A DNA stretch of 21,645 nt, from IMG/VR virus record IMGVR_UViG_3300030107_002505, positions 1 to 21,645 of that record; one strand, given 5' to 3'. Made by a program: the position numbers and the translations under genes. The notes beneath the pieces were generated by a model. The model saw nothing but the letters and a program-made list of their open reading frames with translations, ran no database searches and had not been told where the DNA came from. Positions 7,458 to 15,513 of this stretch are shown piece after piece. The number at the start of each line of letters is the position of its first letter. Within the stretch, counting starts at the first letter, position 1. Source of the stretch: a virus.

Positions 7458-8723
7458 TCAGTGGACTTCCGCCCAGTTCATTCCTGCCTTCGACTCAGCA
7501 GCAATGGTTACGCGTAGGTCGTAATAATCACCAGCTTGTGCAGCAGATCTCTCTAATAATTCTTTAAGGTAATCTACGTCTTTCTTTTCACATTCATATT
7601 GAAGTTCATCATGTACGAATGCAAGTTGGTGAGTAGTTTCTGGTAGGTTTTCATTTGTAAGTAACATCCAACGTTTCGCTAATACTGCACTTGAACCTTG
7701 GATGAGGTAGTTCAGTGCTTTGTGTTGGCTTTCGACGATGAGCGTCCGTCCATCGATAGCCAAGATCTTGCCTGTGGCAGACCGCTTCTTAACAGCCGAT
7801 AGCAATTCTGCCAAACCTGGGATTGCGTCAATGAATGCTTTCCTGACTTCTTTTCCCTTAGCTTTTGCTTTAGCTCTAGATAATTGCTTATCAACTGATA
7901 ATCCGATTTTTTCATCACCTGCTCCATATAAAAATGCGTAGGTTACTGTTTTAACTTGTCGCCTGGTAATTCCAATTTTATCGGCGTTTGTTTGATGGAT
8001 GTCTCCGTTGAGAAGGATTTCCGCATAGCGTCCTGCATCATATTTTGCAAGATAATGGGATAGTACTCTAAGCTCAACACCGCTAAGGTCAGCCCCGCAC
8101 ATAACCATGTCAGGGGATGCCGTAAATAATTTCCTAAATCTTTCATCACTAGGCGTTTGTCCGAGGTTGGGTTTTCGATGAGCACATCTAAATGTGTTCG
8201 TAGCCACTGAGCAGTGGTGATGTATCCGACTAGACGTCGTAACAAGCTTCAGCCATGCGTTCACGCCTTCGGATATCATCCCTAACGCTTTCTTCAGTTC
8301 CAAGCATTGGAGAAATTTCAGAGCAATATCCGTCCCAATATCCTTGAGAATGATCTCGTCGATCACTGGCTTTTGAGTCTTTAAGCTTATTGATGTAGGC
8401 GTCCAGCCATAATGTGTTTGTAATATCCATGAGATATGATCCCTTGATGTGGGATTTAACTCCTTAAGCCTGGTACTTGAAGCTCCAGCGACCAAGCCTC
8501 TGGTCCTATTATCTCGTTTAGGAGTAAATAGTGATCCGCTAACGAAAGGGTGCCTGTCTCGAAGTATTTGAGAAGTATCTTCCAACTCTTTTCGGAGAGT
8601 TGACTCAAGTTCCCATGCAGCGCGTTCATCAAAGTACCATCCATGTAGTTCTTGTTGTGTAAGTATGTCTGCTACCTTGTGCTCTAACGTGAGCCAGTCA
8701 GGTAGGGGTGAAAGTGGTCGCAT
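7458..8723 (-). CDS. DNA polymerase, family A polymerase domain (separate frame from the exonuclease domain)
   Basis: The polymerase half of a T7 gp5-like DNA polymerase. Motif A is GADLSGVELRVLSHY, motif B is RRQVKTVTYAFLYGAGDEKIG in full (tyrosine in the T7 Tyr526 place) and motif C is AFVHDELQYEC, with the catalytic aspartates in A and C. The frame is open to 8789 (TTG), and the first ATG that keeps all conserved sequence is at 8723, MRPLSPLPDWL. The homology to the exo-pol junction of T7 gp5 starts at PDWLTLEHKVADIL. The exonuclease domain lies just upstream in a frame one base away, so the enzyme is either made by a -1 frameshift near 8705, made as two polypeptides, or split by a mutation or sequencing error. 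There is no clear ribosome site before 8723. Fused length would be about 590 aa (T7: 704). Confidence 0.93.
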   Translation of the reverse strand: MRPLSPLPDWLTLEHKVADILTQQELHGWYFDERAAWELESTLRKELEDTSQILRDRHPFVSGSLFTPKRDNRTRGLVAGASSTRLKELNPTSRDHISWILQTHYGWTPTSISLKTQKPVIDEIILKDIGTDIALKFLQCLELKKALGMISEGVNAWLKLVTTSSRIHHHCSVATNTFRCAHRKPNLGQTPSDERFRKLFTASPDMVMCGADLSGVELRVLSHYLAKYDAGRYAEILLNGDIHQTNADKIGITRRQVKTVTYAFLYGAGDEKIGLSVDKQLSRAKAKAKGKEVRKAFIDAIPGLAELLSAVKKRSATGKILAIDGRTLIVESQHKALNYLIQGSSAVLAKRWMLLTNENLPETTHQLAFVHDELQYECEKKDVDYLKELLERSAAQAGDYYDLRVTIAAESKAGMNWAEVH

Positions 8724-9229
8724 AATTTTGTTGTCACAGCTACATCTTGTTCGCAATACATCTGCATTTCTGGAGACCATTCCTTCCAATCAGTAGTCTT
8801 TCCAAACTCTCCTTTATACTCATTCAATCTGTGACCCCAAGCTTCTAAGGAATGTCTACCAAATAGTTGTAAAGGCATATGTTTAAGTAAGCCTTTATCT
8901 TTACGTTTCCAATCTATCTCTAATAAATTTGGATGATATAGACGTGATAGAAGTAAGGTATCTAATACCCGTTTAGGAGGTTTGAAAAAAGCATAAAGCT
9001 TTCGTATGCAAGGTAAATCAAAACCACATATGTTGTGGCCGACAACCCAGTCTGCAACAGAAAGTAAGGATAAACCCTCAACGATTGAATATTGGTTATT
9101 ACGCTCGTCATTAAATGATTGAATTTCATTAGTCTCCGTATCGTATATAGAGAGACAATGAATACGTGTTAAATCATGTAGTAATCCATTTGTCTCTAAG
9201 TCAAAAACCATTGTCATTTTTTCTGCCAT
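8684..9229 (-). CDS. DNA polymerase, 3'-5' proofreading exonuclease domain
   Basis: A 181-residue ORF holding the DEDD proofreading domain of a T7 gp5-like polymerase. Exo I is VFDLETNGLL (residues 8-17, Asp and Glu), Exo II is VGHNICGFDLP, and Exo III is YCEQDVAVT (Tyr and Asp). All catalytic acids are kept, so editing should work. The frame ends at 8684 soon after the domain, where T7 gp5 would continue into the polymerase domain; that domain continues in the -1 frame. The last ~6 residues (LTGSR region) read past the homology. Start ATG 9229; the alternative ATG at 9217 overlaps the stop of the 53-aa gene (ATGA). Confidence 0.92.
   Translation of the reverse strand: MAEKMTMVFDLETNGLLHDLTRIHCLSIYDTETNEIQSFNDERNNQYSIVEGLSLLSVADWVVGHNICGFDLPCIRKLYAFFKPPKRVLDTLLLSRLYHPNLLEIDWKRKDKGLLKHMPLQLFGRHSLEAWGHRLNEYKGEFGKTTDWKEWSPEMQMYCEQDVAVTTKLCDHFHPYLTGSR
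8705..8711 (-). other. Frame-switch site in the DNA polymerase
   Basis: On the minus strand the sequence reads CACCCCTACC. The exonuclease frame reads CAC-CCC-TAC; sliding back one base lets the prolyl-tRNA re-pair with another CCC and continue CTA-CCT-GAC-TGG, giving ...HFHP-LPDWL..., which matches the family across the junction. The same result would come from one missing C in a C5 run. I see no strong downstream pseudoknot, so programmed shifting is possible but not shown. Confidence 0.6.
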
Positions 9230-9375
9230 GTATATGTCTTATCTTTAAACTTGGCTTTATCAATGGCTTCGGGTGTTGGTGGTTTTGGTTTATTCAATGC
9301 ATGCTCATACCATGGGTGTTTGTAACCACCATCAAAAATCCGTGGACGGGTTGAAGTCTTCGGTCTCAATTTCAT
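9214..9375 (-). CDS. Small Lys/Pro-rich protein (53 aa) between helicase and polymerase
   Basis: An ATG at 9375 opens a 53-residue frame ending TGA at 9214-9216. It begins MKLRPKTSTRPRIFDGGYKH and continues with a proline-rich stretch (NKPKPPTPEAIDK) and a basic tail ending TYTWQKK. It fills the gap between the helicase stop (9332) and the polymerase start, overlapping the helicase by 44 nt and the polymerase start by 16 nt (an ATGA junction if the polymerase begins at 9217). The composition looks protein-like and could suit nucleic-acid or replisome contact, but I do not recognise it. Confidence 0.6.
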   Translation of the reverse strand: MKLRPKTSTRPRIFDGGYKHPWYEHALNKPKPPTPEAIDKAKFKDKTYTWQKK

Positions 9376-10945
9376 TCTCTTGAAATTTACATGTGGATAA
9401 GTTGTAAGTAAGTTTTGAGCAAACGCCTACTTCGCCTGAATATCTATTCTTAAGCAGTCGCACAGTCGTAGCACTTCCTGCTTCACTGGATTGCTGATCT
9501 CTTTCGAGCGCAATGACCGTATCGCTAAGTTGAGATATCGAAGCACTTCCTCGGAGTTGCCCGAGAGTAACTCTCGCTCCCTCTTCATGGTTTTTATCCT
9601 GTTGTGTTCTTCTTAAATGACTAACTAGAAATAGTGATATACCAGTACGTTCGACTAAGCTTCTTAGCTTGGTCATTGTGATGTCTATCGTTCTACGTTC
9701 ATCTCCTTCAAGACCACTTAATAGTATTGATAAATGGTCTAGGAATACAACACGACAGTCCAATCCACTGGCAAGGTATTCGATCCTGTTGTAAATAACG
9801 TCCGGGTCAAAAGAACCAAAGCCATCAAAAAGGTAAAGGTTCCAATTAGCAATGGTATTACGAAAACACTCTTCGAGTTCTTCTCTGTCATGTTCACCTA
9901 AATGTAATGATTTACCTAACTTTGAGGACATCAGTCCTAAAGCTGTTCGTCTGTTACTTTCTTCAAGTGCCAGGTAGCCGACCCGTTCTCCCCTTTCGAG
10001 AAGGTGAGTTGCAAGCTCCCTGCAGAAGGAAGATTTTCCAATACCAGAACCTGCAGTAATCGTTGTAAGCTCTGCGTATCTGATCCCGTGTGTTTTATTT
10101 TGTAGTCCAATAAATGGGTACTCATGGTTACAAGGTGGTTCGGGTGTAGTAACTATGTCTAATAAGTCTGTTCCTTCAATAATTCCATCTGGTCTATATT
10201 CCTTAGCATCCCAAATAGCACGCCTTATCGCTTCTGTTTCTCCCGCTTGTAACGCGTCCGAAGCGTCCTTATATTCGTCAAGTCTCGCGATCTTGACCTT
10301 CCCAGGTGGTAGTACTGATGCAGCATCTTCCGCTGCTTTTCTGCCAGCTTCATCTCCATCAAAGAATAATACAATTTCTTGATATCCTTGAAAGAGGGGA
10401 ATCTGTTTTTGAATGTCCTTCTTGGCCGAAGCGGCTCCGTGTGGGAGTGAGACATGAGGCCAGCCAGGCATCGCTTCATAACCCGACGCAGCATCTAATT
10501 CACCCTCATAAATAACGATCCGTTTACCAGTATTAGGAAATAAATGCTGACCAAAGAAAGTATCAGTAGAATTCCCTTCATAATAGAAATCCTTTTGCTT
10601 AGTTTTTACTTTTGCTCCCTGAAGTACTCCGTCGCTCGTGTAATAATAGAAGCGTAAAAGTTCTCCGTCTCGGAAGATTTTATAGAATTGATTTGTCTTC
10701 TCGGATATACCTCGACGTTGCAGCCTTTGAGCTGATCCTCTAATTTGTACATCTGATTTCATTTGATGAGTGTGCTTTGTTTCTCCATTCGCTGGAGTGC
10801 GCGTATGACAAGCAAAGCAATACATATGGCCATCTGAATACAAAGAATTTGCATCAGATGAACCACAGTTATCGCAAGGCATATGTCTTTCGAATTCGCT
10901 TTCTATATCAACCATTCCATTGGTATATCGACCCATGATGTCCAT
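9332..10945 (-). CDS. Bifunctional DNA primase-helicase (T7 gp4-like)
   Basis: A 537-residue replicative primase-helicase (T7 gp4 566). The N-terminal zinc-binding module is CDNCG...CFACH (Cys at about residues 24, 27, 43, 46). Next is the TOPRIM region: VIYEGELDAASGYE with the catalytic Glu, then VLFFDGDEAGRKAAE (DxD). The RecA-like helicase follows, with Walker A AGSGIGKSSF (about 297-306), Walker B CRVVFLDHLSILLSG, the SHLRR switch segment and the late RNRYSGEVG arginine-finger-like motif. It unwinds DNA 5'-3' as a ring and primes lagging-strand synthesis. Several in-frame ATGs (10945, 10936, 10915) are possible; 10945 overlaps the endonuclease by 43 nt. A CACACTCATCA motif lies in the linker between zinc and TOPRIM domains (10764-10774). 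Confidence 0.96.
   Translation of the reverse strand: MDIMGRYTNGMVDIESEFERHMPCDNCGSSDANSLYSDGHMYCFACHTRTPANGETKHTHQMKSDVQIRGSAQRLQRRGISEKTNQFYKIFRDGELLRFYYYTSDGVLQGAKVKTKQKDFYYEGNSTDTFFGQHLFPNTGKRIVIYEGELDAASGYEAMPGWPHVSLPHGAASAKKDIQKQIPLFQGYQEIVLFFDGDEAGRKAAEDAASVLPPGKVKIARLDEYKDASDALQAGETEAIRRAIWDAKEYRPDGIIEGTDLLDIVTTPEPPCNHEYPFIGLQNKTHGIRYAELTTITAGSGIGKSSFCRELATHLLERGERVGYLALEESNRRTALGLMSSKLGKSLHLGEHDREELEECFRNTIANWNLYLFDGFGSFDPDVIYNRIEYLASGLDCRVVFLDHLSILLSGLEGDERRTIDITMTKLRSLVERTGISLFLVSHLRRTQQDKNHEEGARVTLGQLRGSASISQLSDTVIALERDQQSSEAGSATTVRLLKNRYSGEVGVCSKLTYNLSTCKFQENEIETEDFNPSTDF
10764..10774 (-). promoter_or_regulatory. Repeated motif CACACTCATCA, copy in primase-helicase
   Basis: Exact copy in codons for Lys-His-Thr-His-Gln in the linker after the zinc domain, preceded by AAAG as in the exonuclease copy. 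Confidence 0.5.
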
Positions 10946-11253
10946 GGGATTTTATGACGCTCACACCATTTGGCATAAGTCGTTTTAGATTTTTTTGAGA
11001 TTTTATTGTAAGGAGATTGAAACACCATCCTTATATCTAAGTAGGGGTTCTGCTCCTTTACAGCTTTCATCTTGCGCCTATCAGCTGCATCCCAATATCC
11101 TTTAGTTTCTAAATAGACCCCATTAGGGAGTAGAAAGTCAGGTGTGTAAAGGTGCTGGATCTGATAAGCAACTTGAGTTGGTTCATATTCATAATCAATA
11201 CCTAGTTCGCATAACAAATCTGATACCTGCTCTTCTAGACGTGAGCGAAACAT
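10903..11253 (-). CDS. Endonuclease I / Holliday junction resolvase (T7 gp3-like)
   Basis: A 116-residue PD-(D/E)xK nuclease. T7 gp3 cuts branched DNA, resolves junctions during packaging and helps break down host DNA. The family signature is visible: the early FRSRLEEQVSDLL helix with a catalytic Glu, YTPDFLL (Asp) and VYLETKGYWD (Glu-x-Lys), matching Glu20, Asp55, Glu65 and Lys67 of T7 in order. Length is near T7 gp3 (149). The ATG overlaps the SSB stop by one base (TAATG). Confidence 0.94.
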   Translation of the reverse strand: MFRSRLEEQVSDLLCELGIDYEYEPTQVAYQIQHLYTPDFLLPNGVYLETKGYWDAADRRKMKAVKEQNPYLDIRMVFQSPYNKISKKSKTTYAKWCERHKIPWTSWVDIPMEWLI

Positions 11254-11825
11254 TAGAAGTCATCTTCTACTGAACACGGTGTCCCTGCTGCTTCTGGATT
11301 AGGTGCATCTGCTTTATAGCCTTTACACTTACCAAACAATTCAGCTGCTGATTCCTCATCTAAATCACCTGAATCAACACCAGCTGACCCATTAACTGAG
11401 ACAACTTGTACTCCAGATAATTTAAGAGATGTACCATATGTGACACCATCTCTAAGTAGGTAAGGCTTTTGTATAAAACCTAGCTTTACCTTTGATCCTT
11501 CATATACAGGTGTGTTGTTATCGGATATAACTGTTCCTTCTGTATCTACAATCGGTGGCTTCTTATCTTCAGACCAAGAGAACTTGATTATATACTTACC
11601 CTTAGCTACTTCTTCCCAAGGTTCAGGTCTTAAGGTAGACCTCTTAGGATTCTTTAGCTTAGATTCTGCCCACTTAAGGCATTCAACTCTCTCGTCTTCT
11701 AAGGTATCGATTAACTCTTGCTTAACTTCAGCTCTTAAGCTGTAGCCATATTGACTAGGCTTAAGTACTGCTTGGTAACCAGATAGAGTTACAGGTGTAG
11801 GTGTTACATGTATAGCTCTAGACAT
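11253..11825 (-). CDS. Single-stranded DNA-binding protein (T7 gp2.5-like)
   Basis: A 190-residue protein at the place of T7 gene 2.5 (232 aa), between RNAP and endonuclease. The middle reads as a beta-rich OB-type fold (GKYIIKFSWSEDK, GSKVKLGFIQKPYLL, YGTSLKLSGVQVVSV), and the C-terminus is acidic and ends in an aromatic residue (SVEDDF), the tail that in gp2.5 recruits polymerase and helicase. It has a strong ribosome site, AGGAGG, on the minus strand about 8 nt before ATG 11825. The family call rests on position, tail and fold pattern. Confidence 0.88.
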   Translation of the reverse strand: MSRAIHVTPTPVTLSGYQAVLKPSQYGYSLRAEVKQELIDTLEDERVECLKWAESKLKNPKRSTLRPEPWEEVAKGKYIIKFSWSEDKKPPIVDTEGTVISDNNTPVYEGSKVKLGFIQKPYLLRDGVTYGTSLKLSGVQVVSVNGSAGVDSGDLDEESAAELFGKCKGYKADAPNPEAAGTPCSVEDDF

Positions 11826-12036
11826 TAGCTGTTACCTCCTCTTTCTTAGCTGGAGATAGCTGCTTCAATTCGTCCTGTAATTCAGAACGGTACTTAACTA
11901 ATTCATCGATCCTGTTATTAACAACAGTTATTTGGTTCTCTTTGAGTTCTAGTTCTTTCTGTTTGAGTCGCTCTTCTGAGACAACTATAACCCTAGTGGG
12001 TGCAAAGAAACTATCAAAAAGTGAGTAATTGTACAT
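11818..12036 (-). CDS. Small coiled-coil protein after RNAP
   Basis: A 72-residue protein, MYNYSLFDSFFAPTRVIVVS followed by a long charged helix (RLKQKELELKENQITVVNNRIDELVKYRSELQDELKQL, heptad-like) and a basic tail. Start ATG 12036 shares one base with the RNAP stop (TAATG); a TTG at 12042 is a weaker choice. It overlaps the SSB start by 8 nt and carries the SSB ribosome site in its last codons. Its place matches the small genes between T7 1 and 2.5, one of which (gp2) inhibits host RNA polymerase; there is no sequence evidence for that role here. Confidence 0.75.
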   Translation of the reverse strand: MYNYSLFDSFFAPTRVIVVSEERLKQKELELKENQITVVNNRIDELVKYRSELQDELKQLSPAKKEEVTANV

Positions 12037-14375
12037 TAACAAAAAAAGTATGTAGATTCGATTACGGATTCAGGTTGTAAGTCTCCGATAATCGGTGGTT
12101 CATCCTTCGCTCCAATAGCTTCAGCAAAGGTGTTTAAGTAGTCATGCTCTGCGAACAGGTGCATGTATGTGTCTCGTACTAAATGAGATAGGACTGACAT
12201 ATCAGTTGCACGACACAAAACCGAATCATGTATTAATGCAATCGGTGCATTGAACTTGAGTGTGCTTAAGTGAAGGAGACTTGCGTCAAGGCTATGTATG
12301 AGATTAGGAGCAGTAGCGTTCTTGTGATGGTTTAGGTCTACACCTTTCTCACCATCAGCTATGTGAACACGACATCTACCAAGTAGTTTTAATTCAATGA
12401 TCTTTACGTTCATCTTCATTAAACGTTGAGTCACTTCAAAACCAGATGGTGTCATCCATGTGAGTTCTTTAGCTCCTCCCTTGATAGCTCTAGCTACTTC
12501 TTTCTCTATCCATCTCATTACTTTCATTGGTCCAGGTACGACAACTTCCATTGCGTCCCTTACCGCCTTGACTACTTCTGTTAGTTCTTCCTTCTCAACT
12601 TCTATTCCTTTCTCTTTTAAAGCATCCCTAATGTACGAACGATTGCTGAAAGGCTTTGCGTTGTAAGGGATTGTCATAACTGTACGCTTAGTACATTTAC
12701 GATCCCAATAAGGATGTAGACGTTTAGGTATGTTAGGCAAAGCTGTTGTAGCTATAACCTTATAAGCATCTTGTGGTTCCTTACCGTCAATAACATTAAC
12801 TAAAGATGCAGTGGACTTATCTCGAGCCAAACCTGCGAGGATCTGTAATCCTGAGCAGGTGGCATCGGTTGCCACGGGTAAACCAGTTGTGGAACGGGTC
12901 TTTACTAAGACAACTGAATAGAATTCTTCACAAGCAGCTAAGAATTGCCAAGGTTCCTCAACATTTTCCCAATCTCCTATGTTGTCAATCGGGTTAGTTG
13001 CTACTCGGATAATCCTTTGCTTGTTCTCTTCTATATATGGCCAAGCTCTACGCTCATCCATTGTTGATTTATCAAGACCGAATGTTGTAGCCACTTGAAA
13101 GGCCAACCATTCGTTACCCTTATTGTTTATCTCTGACTCATTAGCAAATCTTATCAATGATTTACCAAAGTCAGTATCTTGAGGTGTAAGGAATGAGCAA
13201 ATAGGGTATGCCCTTCCACGATAATCAAACGACCAAGGTATGTAATAAGTTTTATCTTTGAATTCCTCTATACAATTCAATGTCATACGTGTACGACATG
13301 AAGCACGGAACTCATTTGCATTCTTATTACAAGCTTCAGTAAAAGCTTTCTTATATATAGACCTAGCTTCTTCATTAGTAGCTATATCTATAGGTTTATT
13401 AGGCAGGGGATGGTCGATAATTGGTCGAAACTTACCGACTGGTCTACCCTTCTCTTCAAGGTGTTTAGCAACACCAACTATAAAGGGACTAAGACGGTAC
13501 TTTACCTTCTGAATTTTGTTCAGAAATTCCCGAGGTTTTTTCCCCTGTATACGGAGGGGTATACCCCGTCTTACCATTTCGTGGCAACGAGTTAGGTCAT
13601 TTAAGTAATAACCTCCTTGCTCAAGTAATGACCAATCACGAGGTTCAATTAACATTGGCCAAGCTAATGGACTAAATAATTCAGTCTTCTTAACTATCTG
13701 ATCTTTATAATTAAAGAATTCAGGTGTTGGTACTAGAAACTTTTCTGTCTTTTTACCTGATCTCTTTAGCTCAGTATCGAACCAACCAGATGAAGCACAT
13801 AAAACATCTACATACCATATACCAACTTTAACTTTCTCAGTACGTGGCCATGCTACCCATCTCTCAATATTGTACTTATTAATAGTTGTCTGTATAGACT
13901 TCCTTTTATATTCAGTACCTTTAGATTGATGCCAGTAATTATCTTTTAATACTCTGAATAATCCAGGTGCTTTATCTTCATAGTGTCTCATTTGTAGTTC
14001 AGCTTCAATAGCTGATCCAATAGATTCACCTATAGCAGATACAGTTGAATTACGTTTACGAGTACCAAAGACTTTATCGAATACAAGTTTAAGTGTAATT
14101 GCACAGGCTGATTCAGTATCAATTGGGAGTATGTATGTTTTAAGTAACTCCATACGATAGCCATTGGCTTTCTTAATCCTTGCTTCTTTCTTCTTATTTA
14201 CTTCTTCAATAAATAATGGCAGAAGGTTTTCAATAGAAGCTGATCCATAACAAGTAGCAGAAGCATAGTCTTTTTCTTCAAGTTTCCTTGTTTGTGACCT
14301 TAAGCGTTCTAACCCTCCTGATATCTGTTTACGCTCAAAGCTTTCCTGCTTGAGCAGATCAGCATCTTTATACAT
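12036..14375 (-). CDS. T7-like single-subunit DNA-directed RNA polymerase
   Basis: A 779-residue phage RNAP (T7 883). Conserved parts in order: WSFDYRGRAYPIC (about residue 374, the DYRGR motif A region), ATDATCSGLQIL (metal Asp of T7 Asp537), KCTKRTVMTIPYNAKPF (T7 Lys631 and Tyr639 helix), ATAPNLIHSLDASLLHLS, and ALIHDSVLCRA (metal Asp of T7 Asp812). The end is YFFC, close to the FAFA foot of T7. The N-terminal promoter-binding domain is shorter than in T7. It would transcribe middle and late genes from its own promoters. The 26-nt repeat shared with the terminase 3' region lies in codons for RRGIPLRIQG (13541-13566). The leader holds a 14-nt promoter/operator-like motif 32 nt upstream. Confidence 0.98.
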   Translation of the reverse strand: MYKDADLLKQESFERKQISGGLERLRSQTRKLEEKDYASATCYGSASIENLLPLFIEEVNKKKEARIKKANGYRMELLKTYILPIDTESACAITLKLVFDKVFGTRKRNSTVSAIGESIGSAIEAELQMRHYEDKAPGLFRVLKDNYWHQSKGTEYKRKSIQTTINKYNIERWVAWPRTEKVKVGIWYVDVLCASSGWFDTELKRSGKKTEKFLVPTPEFFNYKDQIVKKTELFSPLAWPMLIEPRDWSLLEQGGYYLNDLTRCHEMVRRGIPLRIQGKKPREFLNKIQKVKYRLSPFIVGVAKHLEEKGRPVGKFRPIIDHPLPNKPIDIATNEEARSIYKKAFTEACNKNANEFRASCRTRMTLNCIEEFKDKTYYIPWSFDYRGRAYPICSFLTPQDTDFGKSLIRFANESEINNKGNEWLAFQVATTFGLDKSTMDERRAWPYIEENKQRIIRVATNPIDNIGDWENVEEPWQFLAACEEFYSVVLVKTRSTTGLPVATDATCSGLQILAGLARDKSTASLVNVIDGKEPQDAYKVIATTALPNIPKRLHPYWDRKCTKRTVMTIPYNAKPFSNRSYIRDALKEKGIEVEKEELTEVVKAVRDAMEVVVPGPMKVMRWIEKEVARAIKGGAKELTWMTPSGFEVTQRLMKMNVKIIELKLLGRCRVHIADGEKGVDLNHHKNATAPNLIHSLDASLLHLSTLKFNAPIALIHDSVLCRATDMSVLSHLVRDTYMHLFAEHDYLNTFAEAIGAKDEPPIIGDLQPESVIESTYFFC
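13541..13566. repeat. 26-nt exact repeat, copy A (inside RNAP gene)
   Basis: Identical over 26 nt to 20462-20487. On the plus strand it starts TCCCCTGTATACGGAGGGG and ends TATACCC. It holds two GTATAC palindromes and a CCCCT...AGGGG hairpin. This copy is coding sequence (RRGIPLRIQG). Confidence 0.95.
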
Positions 14376-14406
14376 AAATCGCAGTGGATAAGGTGTGTAG
14401 TTATCT

Positions 14407-14420
14407 ATACGTTAGTGGAT
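14407..14420 (-). promoter_or_regulatory. Early motif copy at the RNAP leader
   Basis: Minus strand ATCCACTAACGTAT, one of four copies of ATCCACTWASGTAW. It lies 32 nt before the RNAP start and contains the beginning of a -10-like TATAGA. The core also resembles the CACTAAAGGG core of T3-type promoters, so either a host promoter/operator or a phage promoter is possible. Confidence 0.55.
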
Positions 14421-14438
14421 ATATCAACAATAAAGATA

Positions 14439-14460
14439 GGCCAAGGGTTTTGCCTTAGCC
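14439..14460 (-). terminator. Hairpin before the RNAP gene
   Basis: Minus strand GGCTAAGG-CAAAAC-CCTTGGCC, eight pairs with one G-U, followed by TATCTTTATTG. It could terminate or attenuate transcripts leaving int, or mark the RNAP leader. The T tract is interrupted, so efficiency is doubtful. Confidence 0.5.
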
Positions 14461-14500
14461 TAAGTAGTTATGGTACATTAATGGAGCGTAGTCGAATTCG

Positions 14501-14541
14501 CTTTTAAGTCCGCTGCGTCTACCAATTCCGCCATGCTCCCA
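14501..14541 (-). other. attP candidate: 5' half of a tRNA-Leu(TAA) gene
   Basis: On the minus strand this is a tRNA-Leu 5' half: acceptor strand GGGAGCA, the complete D arm (GCGGAATTGGTAGACGC) and the start of the anticodon arm GCGGACTTAAAA, which includes anticodon TAA. After that the match to a tRNA stops: there is no pairing anticodon strand and no T arm, so it cannot be a working tRNA. About 40 nt of host identity beside an integrase gene is the classic form of a phage attachment site, and P-SSP7 is known to carry a 42-bp match to a host leucine tRNA near its integrase. The segment to 14482 ends GCTCC, which could pair with the acceptor GGAGC, perhaps by chance. Confidence 0.85.
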
Positions 14542-14639
14542 CAGGGTTTTGGGCGAATTTAGATTAGTGCAGTGGTTCAAAAAGTTCAACTTAAAATCCA
14601 GAAATGCATGTTTTTGCGACGTGAGTAGACGCTGTGGAA

Positions 14640-14650
14640 TGATGAGTGTG
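14640..14650 (-). promoter_or_regulatory. Repeated motif CACACTCATCA, copy after int
   Basis: Exact 11-nt copy two bases past the int stop codon, upstream of attP and RNAP. One of five copies in the window. It resembles the GCACACTATA part of the phage K11 promoter, so it may be a promoter for the phage RNAP. Confidence 0.55.
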
Positions 14651-14652
14651 CG

Positions 14653-15513
14653 TTAGAAAGAGAGAGCAGCTAAGTGCTTCTGTTGACTTTCATTCGTACT
14701 CTTTCCATAGATCAAGGTGGTAGTTAAGTTCGAGTGCCCCATCATCTCCATAACATCACGTGGTGGTACGTTAGATGCAAAGCACCAAGTACCAAACGAA
14801 TGACGTAAGGAGTGGATGGTGTAATCGATACCTAAGCCCATGTATCGTCTAGTCACGTTATAGAAAGCACGCCTAAGTTGATCAGGTGAATCCCATTCAT
14901 CCCCAAAGACCTTGATCTTTGGTTTAGTAAACTCACATCTCTTTTCGAGTATGGGTAATAGTTCAGGATGAATTGGGATGTTACGTGCTTTACCGTGCTT
15001 ACACTTCTGCAACTCAATTAAATTGGATGAGAAGTTTACCCATTCAGCTGGAAGATTAAGAGTCTCACCCAGTCTCATACCTGTTAAGGCTTGGAACTGT
15101 ATGAAGTCAGCTAGATCATCACGTAGGAATTGTGTCCTTGCGATGCTAACCATCTCACGTACTTGTTCTTTAGTGTAGAACTTACGTGTTGATTCTTCTT
15201 CCTTTCTTCTTCTGAAAGGTGTATCTAATTCAAATGTGATTACCTTATCTTCTTTACAGAAATTAAGAACACATTGAACAGCTGAGATAAAACGATTAAT
15301 ACCAGCATTGGTCATGCCTCGCTCTTCTAAAGCAACACATTCCCTTGACATTAATCCTTTATCTATTCTGATAGCTGGGAAACTCCGACCCACCGCTTCA
15401 GTCATAAGACCTGAATAATGAAGTGCGGACTTCCGTCCTCCTCCATTTCTCCATGTGTCCCTGTTATTAACGGTGTAATCAAGGCATGTTCCCCATGTAA
15501 GTGATTTACTCAT
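14653..15513 (-). CDS. int: Tyrosine-family site-specific integrase
   Basis: A 286-residue tyrosine recombinase. The catalytic set is visible: Arg in ALTGMRLGETLNL (about residue 147), HSLRHSFGTW (His-x-x-Arg, about 234-243), MMGHSNLTTTLIYGKS (His about 257, nucleophile Tyr about 265). The N-terminal ~110 residues form the core-binding helical domain. It would recombine attP, directly downstream at 14501-14541, with the host tRNA-Leu gene. In cyanopodoviruses integrase genes are common but lysogeny has rarely been shown. Its start overlaps the MarR-like gene by 8 nt, so the two are co-translated. There is no sign of inactivation. Confidence 0.95.
   Translation of the reverse strand: MSKSLTWGTCLDYTVNNRDTWRNGGGRKSALHYSGLMTEAVGRSFPAIRIDKGLMSRECVALEERGMTNAGINRFISAVQCVLNFCKEDKVITFELDTPFRRRKEEESTRKFYTKEQVREMVSIARTQFLRDDLADFIQFQALTGMRLGETLNLPAEWVNFSSNLIELQKCKHGKARNIPIHPELLPILEKRCEFTKPKIKVFGDEWDSPDQLRRAFYNVTRRYMGLGIDYTIHSLRHSFGTWCFASNVPPRDVMEMMGHSNLTTTLIYGKSTNESQQKHLAALSF

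Noticed and set aside
8230-8644. Two further minus-strand ORFs (8230-8430, 8456-8644)
   Set aside because: Out-of-frame shadows of the polymerase gene, which has intact conserved sequence here.
14482-14541. Functional phage tRNA-Leu
   Set aside because: No 3' anticodon strand, variable arm or T arm; only the 5' half is present.
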